From PCC-9228 sp964477525 (GTDB lineage: Bacteria > Cyanobacteriota > Cyanobacteriia > Cyanobacteriales > PCC-9228): a DNA stretch of 39,648 nt. Every line of letters begins with the position of its first letter. Position 1 is the stretch's first letter. The notes under the pieces were generated by a model. The model was not told the origin of the DNA, did no database searches, and saw only the letters and a program-made list of their open reading frames with translations. Positions 1 through 7,761 of this stretch are shown in pieces. The translations under genes were made by a program, and so were the position numbers. The stretch spans positions 1-39,648 of the forward strand of contig CAYZHY010000025.1 in NCBI GenBank assembly GCA_964477525.1, given 5' to 3'.

Positions 1-64
1 TTGTGTACTTCTGTTGAAGTCGAAGTAATGGAAATGTGGGCTAATTCAGCACTCCCAAACTTCG

Positions 65-89
65 CCTCAGCGATCGCTGGGGGCTTTTT
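65..89 (+). terminator. Putative rho-independent terminator of an upstream gene outside the window
   Basis: CCTCAGC and GCTGGGG form a 7-bp stem (one G-T pair) around the loop GATC, followed by GGC and five T. The core of the stem is a HIP1 octamer (GCGATCGC). It would end a plus-strand transcript entering from the left edge. No gene end can be assigned with confidence: frame 1 stays open to a TAA at 112-114, while frames 2 and 3 stop within the first 30 bases. Confidence 0.5.
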
Positions 90-518
90 CTATACAATTC
101 AAGAAACAAAGTAATTGTCTAAAGAGAAATTTGCCAGCAATTAAAATGATTTAAAGTTACTAGTATCGATATTTTTACAGACCCAATCTCTAAAACGCCC
201 ATCTATTGTTAGAACAAAAATACCAATTTTGGCAATAAAAAAATAGCGATCGCTTGAAATATACTATAGAAATCAGATAAAAACTATTTTTCTTGCAAAT
301 CGCTTGTAAATCTTGCCAAAACGCTTCCCCATCGCGACCCCTAAAATCTCAAACCGTATGGCACATCCAACCTTTAGGAAAAGGGTATAATCGGGCATCG
401 AAACGCGATCGCAGAATAATTCTTGACGCTCCCTTCCCCCTCGCATTAAACTAAAATCCAATCTCATATAAAATCCGTTTAAATAGATTGAATCGCTCTC
501 AGACCCCCGGCTGCAATG
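90..518. other. Gene-free AT-rich spacer
   Basis: No convincing coding region is seen here. A 64-codon minus-strand frame (273-467) has no recognisable domain and I do not call it. A HIP1 site lies near 246-253 and a TATACT -10-like hexamer near 260-265, but no well-spaced -35 partner is visible. The spacer probably contains the promoter of the hydrolase gene at 653. Confidence 0.5.
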
Positions 519-565
519 CCCTGAGCTTGTCGAAGGGTCGCCGTCCCCTGCTTCGGCAGGCTCAG
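519..565. repeat. Dispersed palindromic repeat (CTGAGCCTGCCGAAG type)
   Basis: The left arm CTGAGCTTGTCGAAG (521-535) and the right arm CTTCGGCAGGCTCAG (551-565) are inverted repeats matching at 13 of 15 positions, so transcripts would form a hairpin. The right-arm sequence recurs at about 6723-6738 and 6861-6876. Because this repeat lies in the open upstream extension of the next gene's frame, translating it gives a spurious N-terminus (the familiar 'LSLSKG'-type peptide). Confidence 0.75.
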
Positions 566-577
566 CACAAGCTTACC

Positions 578-600
578 AAGGGGGACTTACAGGGGGTTCT
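578..600. repeat. Dispersed repeat, copy inverted relative to 1515-1536
   Basis: This 23-nt segment is the reverse complement of 1515-1536 with one extra T. The two copies flank the dienelactone hydrolase gene in opposite orientation. The core is AAGGGGGACT..ACAGGGGGTTCT. Sequences of this C-rich/G-rich type are common as dispersed repeats in cyanobacterial genomes (recalled, not checked). Confidence 0.65.
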
Positions 601-652
601 TCCCATAAGCCTACAGCACACTCTCATATCATCTGCCACATATCCATCCCCC

Positions 653-1489
653 ATGCCCAACATCAACCGCCGTCACTTTATCATCCTCTCCAGCCTCGCT
701 GCCGGCTATGCCCTTTCTACCCATCCCATCGCCGCCAGTGCCATCACCACAGACACCGAAGGCATTACCACCGAACAAGTGCAAATCCCCATTGGCAGCG
801 TCTCCATTCCCGCTTATACCGCCATGCCCGAATCAGGAACTACGTTTCCTGTCGTGTTGGTGGTACACGAAATTTTTGGCGTTCACGAATATATCCAAGA
901 TGTTTGCCGCCGCTTAGCCAAACAAGGTTATTTCGCGATCGCGCCTGCCCTATTTGTTCGCCAAGGGGATGTTTCCCAAATGAGCGATGCCCAAGAAATT
1001 ATCTCGGAAGTGGTTTCTAACGTTCCCGACCAACAAGTGATGTCTGACTTGGATACGACGATCGCTTGGGTAGCTGGTACTGGCAAAGGCAATATCGACA
1101 AATTGGGCATTACTGGCTTTTGCTGGGGCGGTCGCATCGTATGGCTGTATGCCGCCCACAACCCGCGCGTCAAAGCTGGCGTGGCTTGGTACGGTCGTTT
1201 GGAAGGAGAAACCACGCCCCTAACGCCGCAACATCCCATCGATATTGCTGGTAAGCTGCAAGCCCCGGTGTTGGGATTGTATGGAGGCAGCGATCGCTTG
1301 ATTTCCGTAGAAAGCATCCAAACCATGCGCCAACGCCTGATGCAAAGCAACAGCCCCTCCGAAATTGTGGTCTATCCCGACGCTTCCCACGGGTTCCATG
1401 CCGACTATCGGGATTCTTATTCAGAAGAGGCAGCGGTCGATGGTTGGCAGCGATTGCAAGTGTGGTTTCGCCGCCATGATGTGATTTAA
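653..1489 (+). CDS. Dienelactone hydrolase family protein with Tat signal
   Basis: A predicted alpha/beta-hydrolase of 278 residues. The family hydrolyses dienelactones or related esters in the degradation of chlorinated aromatics; the real substrate here is unknown. I chose the ATG at 653 because upstream in-frame sequence translates a non-coding hairpin repeat, and because this start gives a clear N-terminal Tat-type signal (NRRHFIILSSLAAG, then a small-residue stretch ending in AAS). The catalytic triad is visible: Cys in GFCWGG, Asp in YGGSDRL and His in DASHGFH. The Cys nucleophile, rather than Ser, is the hallmark of the family. The protein is therefore probably exported folded to the periplasm. 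It stands alone, with repeats on both sides, so context gives no pathway. Confidence 0.9.
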   Translation: MPNINRRHFIILSSLAAGYALSTHPIAASAITTDTEGITTEQVQIPIGSVSIPAYTAMPESGTTFPVVLVVHEIFGVHEYIQDVCRRLAKQGYFAIAPALFVRQGDVSQMSDAQEIISEVVSNVPDQQVMSDLDTTIAWVAGTGKGNIDKLGITGFCWGGRIVWLYAAHNPRVKAGVAWYGRLEGETTPLTPQHPIDIAGKLQAPVLGLYGGSDRLISVESIQTMRQRLMQSNSPSEIVVYPDASHGFHADYRDSYSEEAAVDGWQRLQVWFRRHDVI

Positions 1490-1514
1490 TACGATCCCAA
1501 ATCCGTACTTCGTT

Positions 1515-1548
1515 AGAACCCCCTGTAGTCCCCCTTATAAAGGGGGAC
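1515..1548. repeat. Dispersed repeat with perfect 9-bp hairpin, possible terminator
   Basis: GTCCCCCTT (1528-1536), loop ATA, AAGGGGGAC (1540-1548) is a perfect 9-bp stem. It lies 40 nt after the hydrolase stop. There is no T-run directly after it, so intrinsic termination is uncertain. The left part (1515-1536) is the inverted partner of 578-600. Confidence 0.6.
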
Positions 1549-1737
1549 GGTTTAGGTTACGTTTGTGATTTAGCAATATCGGATTTGGTATTATACCCAA
1601 TTTGACAACGAATCGGAATGCATTTGGTATGTTCGGCGTACAGGAGGATTTCATATAAGTAGTAAGAGCGCATCTAGTTTAATTTTGTAGGTAAATCCCT
1701 CCCTACTAGATTTTCTTCCTTTCTTTCACTATTATCT

Positions 1738-1837
1738 NNNNNNNNNNNNNNNNNNNNNNNNNNNNNNNNNNNNNNNNNNNNNNNNNNNNNNNNNNNNNNN
1801 NNNNNNNNNNNNNNNNNNNNNNNNNNNNNNNNNNNNN
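1738..1837. other. Assembly gap (100 N)
   Basis: Exactly 100 N, a conventional placeholder for a scaffold gap of unknown size. It removes the 3' end of the metallophosphoesterase gene. Reading frames drawn through it have no meaning. Confidence 0.97.
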
Positions 1838-2652
1838 GTCCATTGGGAACGCCCCACCGGGCGGCTTTTGGCACCAGCCCCGCAAATTAAATAGGTGGTC
1901 CCATCAATGGGCAACGTGCGTTCGTAGTTGTGTTCGTGACCGTTGATATAAAGCTGCACGCCGTACTTTTGAAACAAAGGCTTGAGCGAGCGAACTCGCT
2001 GGAGATTGGTACCGTACATGCCAGATGAGTAAATGGGATGGTGCCCAAAAACAATTTTCCAAGGGGCATCGCTTTGACTTAATTCCCGTTCCAACCAAGA
2101 TAACTGGCTCTCCCAATCGGCGTTGCGGGTGGTATCGAGGGCGAAAAACTGCACCGGGTCGTAGCGAACGGTATAGGTTCGCCCTTGCATGTGAAAGCCG
2201 GGATAGGCTACTTGGGGGTCGCCGTTGTCGGTGCGAATGTCGTGGTTGCCCAAACAAGCGTGGAATTTAACATCTTTTTGCAATAAGGAGGCATAGGGGC
2301 GTTCAAAAACTTCTTCAATGCGGTCGATATTGCCGTCGCTGTAGATATTATCCCCTGCTAAAATAACCAAAGAAAAGGGATTTTCTTTATAATAGCGTTC
2401 CATGGCTTCGGCGACAGCATACTGATGGCGATCGCCCGTTCCCGTATCCGCCACCGCCACAAACTGCAGCAACGGTTCTTCATCGGCATTCAAACGCAGC
2501 TTTTCCGCTTCCGTCAGCGGTTGGCTGTAAACCGGTTCTTGGCGAAAAACAGCACGAGCCAGTAGGGAATATACACTGCCGAGGGTAGCAAAAATTAAAA
2601 ATCGACGGCGATTGTATTTCAACAATGACCCCAGATAAACTAAGATGGACAT
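1838..2652 (-). CDS. Calcineurin-like metallophosphoesterase, Tat signal, 3' end lost in gap
   Basis: About 271 residues are visible. The binuclear metallophosphatase motifs occur in the right order: D-x-G (ADTGTG, about residue 69), GDN (100-102), GNHD (135-138), GHH (203-205) and GHEH (238-241). Spacing resembles purple acid phosphatase/5'-nucleotidase-type enzymes, so a secreted phosphomonoesterase or phosphodiesterase is likely. The N-terminus carries a twin-arginine-like motif (NRRRFLIF, residues 14-21) before a hydrophobic stretch, suggesting Tat export. The C-terminus runs into the 100-N gap and is missing. The start at 2652 lies very close to, or overlaps, the start region of the divergent gene on the other strand. 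Confidence 0.85.
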
Positions 2653-2678
2653 TCGTTGGGAAAAACGTCAGCAAAATT

Positions 2679-3275
2679 ATGCACGGATATCAATTGTTTG
2701 GGTTTTTATTGCAGGAATGGGGGCAGCAACCCCTGGCACTGGTTGGCCAGCTAACGACTTCCCAATCAACCATCAAGGTAATATCGCAAAATGGCGATCG
2801 TGTCAAATGGAAACGTTGGTTGGCAGTGGGAATAACTTTGGTTGCTTTGGGAATTGGCGTGTTTTTGCCGATGCCAGCGGCGTTGGCAGATGAGACACCA
2901 TCTCAAACGCCAGCAGAAACGCCAGCTCAAACACCAGCGAAAACGACTGCCGAACCCGAACCCCCAGCCAAAACCCTCACCCCAGAACAAAGTTTTATGC
3001 TGGCCATCCAAGATGATTTGGATCGTGCCATCCAACGCTACGGACAGGGATTGGTAGAATCGGTAATGGCGAGTCTGGAAAACGATTGGCTGCAGGTGAC
3101 TGTCGGCGATGAGTGGTACCAACTGGAAAGCGATCGCCAAAATCAATTAGCTCAAGCTATTCTAGAAAAATCCCAACAATTGCGGTTTCGGCAATTGGAT
3201 ATCGTGGATCCTCGCGGCAAGGAAGTGGCATACAACACCACCTCCGGGGAAGGCATCGTTATCCTGCGGCGATAG
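2679..3275 (+). CDS. Uncharacterised protein with N-terminal membrane helix and P/T/E-rich linker
   Basis: I do not recognise a family. The frame is open from an ATG at 2625, but the ATG at 2679 (198 residues) is the more plausible of the two because 2625 lies inside the divergent phosphatase gene. Even so, the hydrophobic segment (WLAVGITLVALGIGVFLP, ending in AALA like a signal-peptidase site) begins about 50 residues in, so the true start may be a rarer codon further downstream. After the helix comes a low-complexity stretch of repeated ETPAQTPAKT-like units, then a C-terminal domain of about 95 residues that is probably periplasmic or lumenal. It ends in a predicted beta-strand (GIVILRR). 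Confidence 0.6.
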   Translation: MHGYQLFGFLLQEWGQQPLALVGQLTTSQSTIKVISQNGDRVKWKRWLAVGITLVALGIGVFLPMPAALADETPSQTPAETPAQTPAKTTAEPEPPAKTLTPEQSFMLAIQDDLDRAIQRYGQGLVESVMASLENDWLQVTVGDEWYQLESDRQNQLAQAILEKSQQLRFRQLDIVDPRGKEVAYNTTSGEGIVILRR

Positions 3276-3358
3276 GCGCTAACTTTCGCTAGTAGTGGTT
3301 TCCAACTCCACCAGCGTTGAGTTTGTGCAGCAACTGATAGGGTTGAAGGGAAATAATT

Positions 3359-5209
3359 TTACCTTGGGGGGCGATCGCTCGATATACTGGCACCAATGGA
3401 TGGGTCTGGCTTGTTGTTGGCTTTGGGAATGCCAGCTCGATGGGGCAGTCTGACGGTAAATATGGAACCAACGCCTACGGTGGATTCTACCTGAATGGAA
3501 CCGCCGTGCATTTCTATCAGTTGTTTGGTTAGTGCCAATCCCAACCCAGTTCCGCCATATTGCCGGTTGTAGGAAGCATCGAGCTGTTGGAATTTTTGGA
3601 ACAACAGCGGAATTTGATGGTCGGGAATGCCAATCCCGGTATCTTCCACTTGAAAGATGGTTTCTTCGGTTTCTTGCCAAATCCGCAAGGTGACTTGCCC
3701 TTGTTTGGGAGTAAATTTAATGGCATTGCTGAGCAAATTGTAGAGAATGCGGGTTAGTCGCCAAGGGTCGGCGATAATATATTCGTTGTGAATGGATTTC
3801 TTTTTCAAGTCTACATCCACATGCACGTCTCCACTGGAGATTTGCTCGCTAACGGTTGTGAAGCTTTGACGGGAAATTTTAAAGATGGAGATTTCCCGCA
3901 AGTCCAAAACGGCTTTTCCAGATTCTAGTTCGGAAAGTTCTAAAATATCTTCGATGAGTTCTAATAAGTGTTCGCCGTTTTGATAGATGGTACGCAGATA
4001 TTCGTTTTGCCTTTCGGTTAGCTGTGCTGGGGACCAACGCAGCAATGTAGCGGACATGCCCATGATACAAGTTAACGGTGTACGCAATTCGTGGCTCATG
4101 GTAGCCATGAATTCGCTTTTGGCTAAGTTGGCGGATTGGGCGAGCAAGAGGGCATCGTGCAGTTCTTGGGTTCGTTCGATGGCTCGCTGTTCCAGGTGGT
4201 TTTTGGTATTTTGTAGCTGTTCGTATAGGGAGGTTTGGTAAATTGCGATCGCGATTTGTTGGGCAACTTGTTGGAGAAAGTTTTTATCGGTATTGGACCA
4301 AGAACCATCGAGATGGCCCTGTTGCACCACCAAATATCCCCAGGTTTCGTTTTCTACGGTAATGGGAACGACCAATTCGGCCTGAATTTGTGGTTCGATA
4401 CCGTTTTCTAGGATGCAAATGCGATCGCTGTTGTTTCCAGCAGGAGAACTGTTGGATGTGAGAGCAATGTGGGTAGTGGTTTCTGTAGGTACGGATGCCT
4501 CCTGAGAGACTTGCTGCCAACGTTGCAAGTACTGCTGTTGCAAATCGTTGGATAGGTTGTTCCAGGCAGAAAGCTTCGTCGCTGGGTTTTGACTTTCGCC
4601 AAATAGTTCTTGTTGGTATTGACGATAAATGAGCAAGCGATCGCAATTCAAATAGCTGCGCAGTTGTTCTGCTGTTGTGGCGAGGATGCTTTCCAGTTCT
4701 AGGTTTTCTATCTTTTGCTGCAGGTGGCTGGTAATTTGGTTGAGAATGGTTGCCCGTTGTTGCTGGGGAATGGTAGGAATGGCGTTGGTTTCTGCGGCTA
4801 GTTCCAGCAGCAGTTCGCTTTCTAGATTGGGGTCGTTGCAATCTTGCTTTTGTAGGGTTTGTAGCAGGTTTTGCAAACTTTTGGGTGGGCAACAATAGGG
4901 GTGCAGGTGTTGGGTAATGAAATCCGCGATCGCTTGACGGTGTAAACTCAAAGATACCTGGCATGGTGTAGCCGTCGTGCAACCGTTTCGCTGATTGGGC
5001 AGGTGAGTCGCCGTTAGCAAAGCGGCAAAAGGTTCCGAAACCAGCAAAACAAAACGCTCTGCAGCCACCACCGACCCAGAAGCCACGATGTCATCAGTCA
5101 GCACTTCCGCTCTCACCTGCGATGCCATGCGATAGAACTTGTCTTTGAGGGCGTTGTAGGTAACAACGGTTGTATCTTTTTGGATTTTTTCCCATGTAGA
5201 AGTAGGCAT
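3359..5209 (-). CDS. GAF-domain sensor histidine kinase
   Basis: A soluble histidine kinase of 616 residues, with no transmembrane helices seen. Residues 1-150 form an N-terminal region resembling the DICT-type sensory regions of cyanobacterial regulators (tentative). Residues about 160-325 look like a GAF domain (CDRLLIYR, WGYLVVQQ), and about 325-365 is a helical linker. The kinase core follows: H-box MSHELRTPLT with phosphorylated His373, N-box NLLSNAIKF, G1 DTGIGIP and G2 GGTGLGLAL. The wording around the H-box resembles the CikA-like group, but no C-terminal receiver-like domain is present. No response regulator is adjacent, so it is an orphan kinase. The GAF region lacks an obvious bilin-binding Cys, although I could not align it. 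Kinase call sure; signal unknown. Confidence 0.93.
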   Translation of the reverse strand: MPTSTWEKIQKDTTVVTYNALKDKFYRMASQVRAEVLTDDIVASGSVVAAERFVLLVSEPFAALLTATHLPNQRNGCTTATPCQVSLSLHRQAIADFITQHLHPYCCPPKSLQNLLQTLQKQDCNDPNLESELLLELAAETNAIPTIPQQQRATILNQITSHLQQKIENLELESILATTAEQLRSYLNCDRLLIYRQYQQELFGESQNPATKLSAWNNLSNDLQQQYLQRWQQVSQEASVPTETTTHIALTSNSSPAGNNSDRICILENGIEPQIQAELVVPITVENETWGYLVVQQGHLDGSWSNTDKNFLQQVAQQIAIAIYQTSLYEQLQNTKNHLEQRAIERTQELHDALLLAQSANLAKSEFMATMSHELRTPLTCIMGMSATLLRWSPAQLTERQNEYLRTIYQNGEHLLELIEDILELSELESGKAVLDLREISIFKISRQSFTTVSEQISSGDVHVDVDLKKKSIHNEYIIADPWRLTRILYNLLSNAIKFTPKQGQVTLRIWQETEETIFQVEDTGIGIPDHQIPLLFQKFQQLDASYNRQYGGTGLGLALTKQLIEMHGGSIQVESTVGVGSIFTVRLPHRAGIPKANNKPDPSIGASISSDRPPR

Positions 5210-5546
5210 TTTCCCAAGGGAAGCTTTACAGAGTAGGTGGTCAATATAGAGTCAGTCAAACCAAAAGGGTTGCGGGTGGGAGAAATTCCCGTTTTGGTGG
5301 TAGTCTTAGAAAACGCAGATACCATGCTGGCTTGGCAGGCAATTCCTTGCTAGCGATCGCACCACTTTTGGCTTTCTATTTTTATTCTAACCCAAGCTGC
5401 TGTTTTAGACATAAGATATTATTCTAAACATAAAAGAATAGAAAAGTCAAAAAAACTTATCTTTTGTTAAGTGAATGTCAAATTTCGGTCCCTTTTCTAG
5501 TAAACTGGAACCTAGAAACCTATCGACATTCGACCGTTGGTGAAGT
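5210..5546. other. Divergent spacer between histidine kinase and dprA
   Basis: About 340 bp, AT-rich around 5400-5470, and expected to contain both promoters. The only structure I see is TATTCT/AGAATA (5420-5425 and 5435-5440), a 6-bp inverted repeat with a 9-nt loop. No gene is recognised. Confidence 0.4.
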
Positions 5547-6704
5547 TTGGCTGTGAATACAAGAGCGTATTGGTTGGCTTGGTCGCAAATTCCTGGCATT
5601 GGACCCATTTCCCTGCAAAAATTGCAGCAACACTTTGGTAATTTGCAGCAAGCCTGGGAAGCTTCGCCAGAAGAATTAAAACAAGTTGCGGGATTGAAGC
5701 AAAAAGCGATCGCTGAATTTGTCAAGAAGCGATCGCAAATCCACCCTCAAGAATTATTACAGCAACATCAGAAAAACAATCCCCATTTCTGGACCCCAGC
5801 CGATCCGGAATATCCGCGTTTGTTGCTGGAAATTCCCGACCCACCGCCAGTTCTATACTATCGCGGCCAACCCAATTTAGAAGAAAATCAAGGTCTCAAA
5901 CCCATGGTAGCCATGGTCGGTACCCGCGAACCTTCGGAATACGGCAAACGCTGGACCTATCGCCTCAGCAAATTTTTAACGCAAAATGGGTTTACCGTTG
6001 TTTCGGGGATGGCAAAAGGCATCGACACCCAAGCCCATCAAGGATGTTTGGCAGCCAACGGGCGAACCTACGCTGTTTTTGGTTGTGGTATCGACTTTAT
6101 TTATCCCTGGGAAAATCGCCAACTGTATTGGGAAATTCTACAACAGGGGTTGGTCATCAGCGAACATCCCGCTCAAACCAAACCCCACAGACTGCACTTT
6201 CCCAAACGCAACCGCATCGTTGCAGGATTGTGTCGAGCTGTTATGGTTATGGAAGCCCCTCCCCAATCAGGAGCTTTAATCACCGCCCGCCAAGCTGGTG
6301 AATTTGGGCGAGATTTATACGTTTTGCCCGGTAGAATTGACGATCGCAACGCTCAAGGATGCCTGCGATTGATTAAAAATGGGGCAGATGTGATTGAAAA
6401 CGAAGACGACTTATTGGAAATGCTTTCTGGCATTCCCGGCTTGCAAGTTCCCCAACAGCCATCTTTCCCTTCACCAGAGGCAACCACCACACCATCCCCT
6501 GCTGTCGCTGCCAACGCCAAACCCACGCCTAACCTAACGCCAGAATTGCAATCCGTTTTCGATGCCATTTCCACAGAAGCCACTTCTTTCGATCTGATTG
6601 TACAAAAAACCGAGCGATCGCCAGCAGAAGTATCCAGTGCCTTGTTACAGTTAGAAATGTTGGGATTGATTTCGCAGCTGCCGGGAATGCGGTATCAGCG
6701 GTAA
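5547..6704 (+). CDS. dprA: DNA processing protein DprA
   Basis: DprA/Smf binds incoming single-stranded DNA during natural transformation and loads RecA in the cytoplasm. The 385-residue length fits. An N-terminal HhH/SAM-like region (IPGIGPISLQKLQQHFG) is followed by the extended Rossmann fold with GTREPSEYG, SGMAKGIDTQAH, GCGIDFIYP, FPKRNRIVAGL and QSGALITARQAGEFGRDLYVLPG, all characteristic. A Pro/Ala/Thr-rich linker (about residues 305-325) leads to a C-terminal winged helix (SFDLIVQKTERSPAEVSSALLQLEMLGLI, described by its ends S and I). The start is TTG at 5547 or GTG at 5553; no ATG fits. The gene is followed at once by repeat arrays and an assembly gap. Confidence 0.96.
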   Translation: MAVNTRAYWLAWSQIPGIGPISLQKLQQHFGNLQQAWEASPEELKQVAGLKQKAIAEFVKKRSQIHPQELLQQHQKNNPHFWTPADPEYPRLLLEIPDPPPVLYYRGQPNLEENQGLKPMVAMVGTREPSEYGKRWTYRLSKFLTQNGFTVVSGMAKGIDTQAHQGCLAANGRTYAVFGCGIDFIYPWENRQLYWEILQQGLVISEHPAQTKPHRLHFPKRNRIVAGLCRAVMVMEAPPQSGALITARQAGEFGRDLYVLPGRIDDRNAQGCLRLIKNGADVIENEDDLLEMLSGIPGLQVPQQPSFPSPEATTTPSPAVAANAKPTPNLTPELQSVFDAISTEATSFDLIVQKTERSPAEVSSALLQLEMLGLISQLPGMRYQR

Positions 6705-6712
6705 GAGGAGCT

Positions 6713-6750
6713 TCGGGGCACCCTTCGGCAGGCTCAGGGCAAGTCGGGGC
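6713..6750. repeat. 38-nt repeat bordering assembly gap, left copy
   Basis: This is identical over 38 of 38 bases to 6851-6888 on the other side of the N run. It contains the dispersed arm CTTCGGCAGGCTCAG. Such symmetry suggests a tandem array of this unit that the assembler could not resolve. Confidence 0.9.
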
Positions 6751-6850
6751 NNNNNNNNNNNNNNNNNNNNNNNNNNNNNNNNNNNNNNNNNNNNNNNNNN
6801 NNNNNNNNNNNNNNNNNNNNNNNNNNNNNNNNNNNNNNNNNNNNNNNNNN
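6751..6850. other. Assembly gap (100 N)
   Basis: Exactly 100 N, flanked on both sides by the same 38-nt sequence. The true length is unknown and probably equals an integer number of repeat units. Confidence 0.97.
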
Positions 6851-7008
6851 TCGGGGCACCCTTCGGCAGGCTCAGGGCAAGTCGGGGCGTCGGATAAAAC
6901 AACCAATTGTATCTCCCAAGCACCCAAGCACCCACGCACCCAAGCACCCAAGCTCCCAAGCTCCCAAGCTCCCAACTCCCAAGCACCCAAGCTCCCACGC
7001 TCGGTAGC
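6851..7008. repeat. Composite repeat: 38-nt unit, 40-nt conserved core and CCCAAGCA/CCCAAGCT minisatellite
   Basis: 6851-6888 is the second copy of the 38-nt unit. 6881-6920 is a 40-nt core identical to 22193-22232 (central part GGATAAAACAACCAATTGTA). 6913 to about 7003 is a degenerate 8-bp minisatellite of CCCAAGCA, CCCAAGCT and CCCACGCA units. The right edge, CTCCCACGCTCGGTA, resembles 22240-22255. The element fills the spacer between the convergent dprA and PEBP genes. Confidence 0.85.
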
Positions 7009-7011
7009 CTA

Positions 7012-7590
7012 TTACTTCCGCTGATACATACCAATTATCTCAGCATTGGCAAGGATGTGACCTTCCATCGCTTCTAATACTTGTGTTTTGTTGGCTCCTG
7101 CTTCTAGAGATAGCTGCGTATCCAAAGCATAGAGTTTGAAGAAATAGCGGTGATTGCCGCCAGGAGGACAAGGACCGCCGTAGCCGAGTTTGCCAAAGTT
7201 ATTTTTGCCTTGAACGCCGCCTACGGAAGGATTGGCTTCGTTGGAAATAGATTCTGAAATTTCGCGGGTGTCGGCGGGAATATTGAACCATACCCAATGT
7301 ACGAACGTACCCACAGGAGCATCTGGGTCGTCGCAAATGAGGGCAAAGCTTTGGGTTCCGGCGGGTGGTTCGTTCCAGCTCAACGGTGGAGAAATATCGT
7401 CGCCGTCGCAGGTGTATTTGGAAGGAATTTGCTGCTTGTGGGAGAAAGCACTGCTAGTAATTTCCATAGTTTTCACCGATTCCGATAGCTGCAAGGTGTT
7501 GGTATTGCTCGAACGACAGGAAACTAGCAACAATCCTAGCAACGATCCTGCCACAGGTAAGCCTTTTTGGATGAAAAAGCGACGTTTCAT
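7012..7590 (-). CDS. YbhB/YbcL-type (PEBP family) lipoprotein
   Basis: Phosphatidylethanolamine-binding-like protein of 192 residues; the biochemical role of bacterial members is poorly known. I chose the ATG at 7590 because it gives a compact lipoprotein signal (KRRFFIQKGLPVAGSLLG followed by the lipobox LVSC, Cys about residue 25), whereas the frame's longer extension to 7680 has no such sense. Family motifs are clear: CDGDDISPPLSW, CDDPDAPVGTFVHWVWFNIP and GYGGPCPPGGNHRYFFKLYALD, which form the conserved anion-binding pocket. The protein is probably anchored to the periplasmic face of a membrane. It is divergent from the gene at 7762 and convergent with dprA across the repeat spacer. Confidence 0.92.
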   Translation of the reverse strand: MKRRFFIQKGLPVAGSLLGLLLVSCRSSNTNTLQLSESVKTMEITSSAFSHKQQIPSKYTCDGDDISPPLSWNEPPAGTQSFALICDDPDAPVGTFVHWVWFNIPADTREISESISNEANPSVGGVQGKNNFGKLGYGGPCPPGGNHRYFFKLYALDTQLSLEAGANKTQVLEAMEGHILANAEIIGMYQRK

Positions 7591-7761
7591 GGTCTCAACT
7601 ATAGGAATACAACTAGCAACTGGATAGATTCCTATTTTATCCACAGAAATGGAGAAACAATTGTTCTCTGCTTGCAACAAAATCGCTTTTTCAAAGTCTT
7701 GTTGCTAAGATAGCTGCGTCTGCGGCGGTTGGCAATTTGGCTTTTTGGGAGATTTTTGGCA

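Noticed and set aside
488..652. 55-residue N-terminal extension of the dienelactone hydrolase
   Set aside because: It translates a hairpin repeat and precedes a complete Tat signal that must be N-terminal.
4284..4982. 232-codon minus-strand frame inside the histidine kinase gene
   Set aside because: Out-of-frame shadow of the kinase, low-complexity Pro/Thr/Arg composition, no domain.
6529..6990. Minus-strand frames across the second gap
   Set aside because: They translate the minisatellite and the N run (repeats such as GAWELGS), not a protein.
6921..7003. CRISPR-like array in the CCCAAGCA repeats
   Set aside because: The period is about 8 bp with no spacers of constant length and no cas genes; it is a minisatellite.
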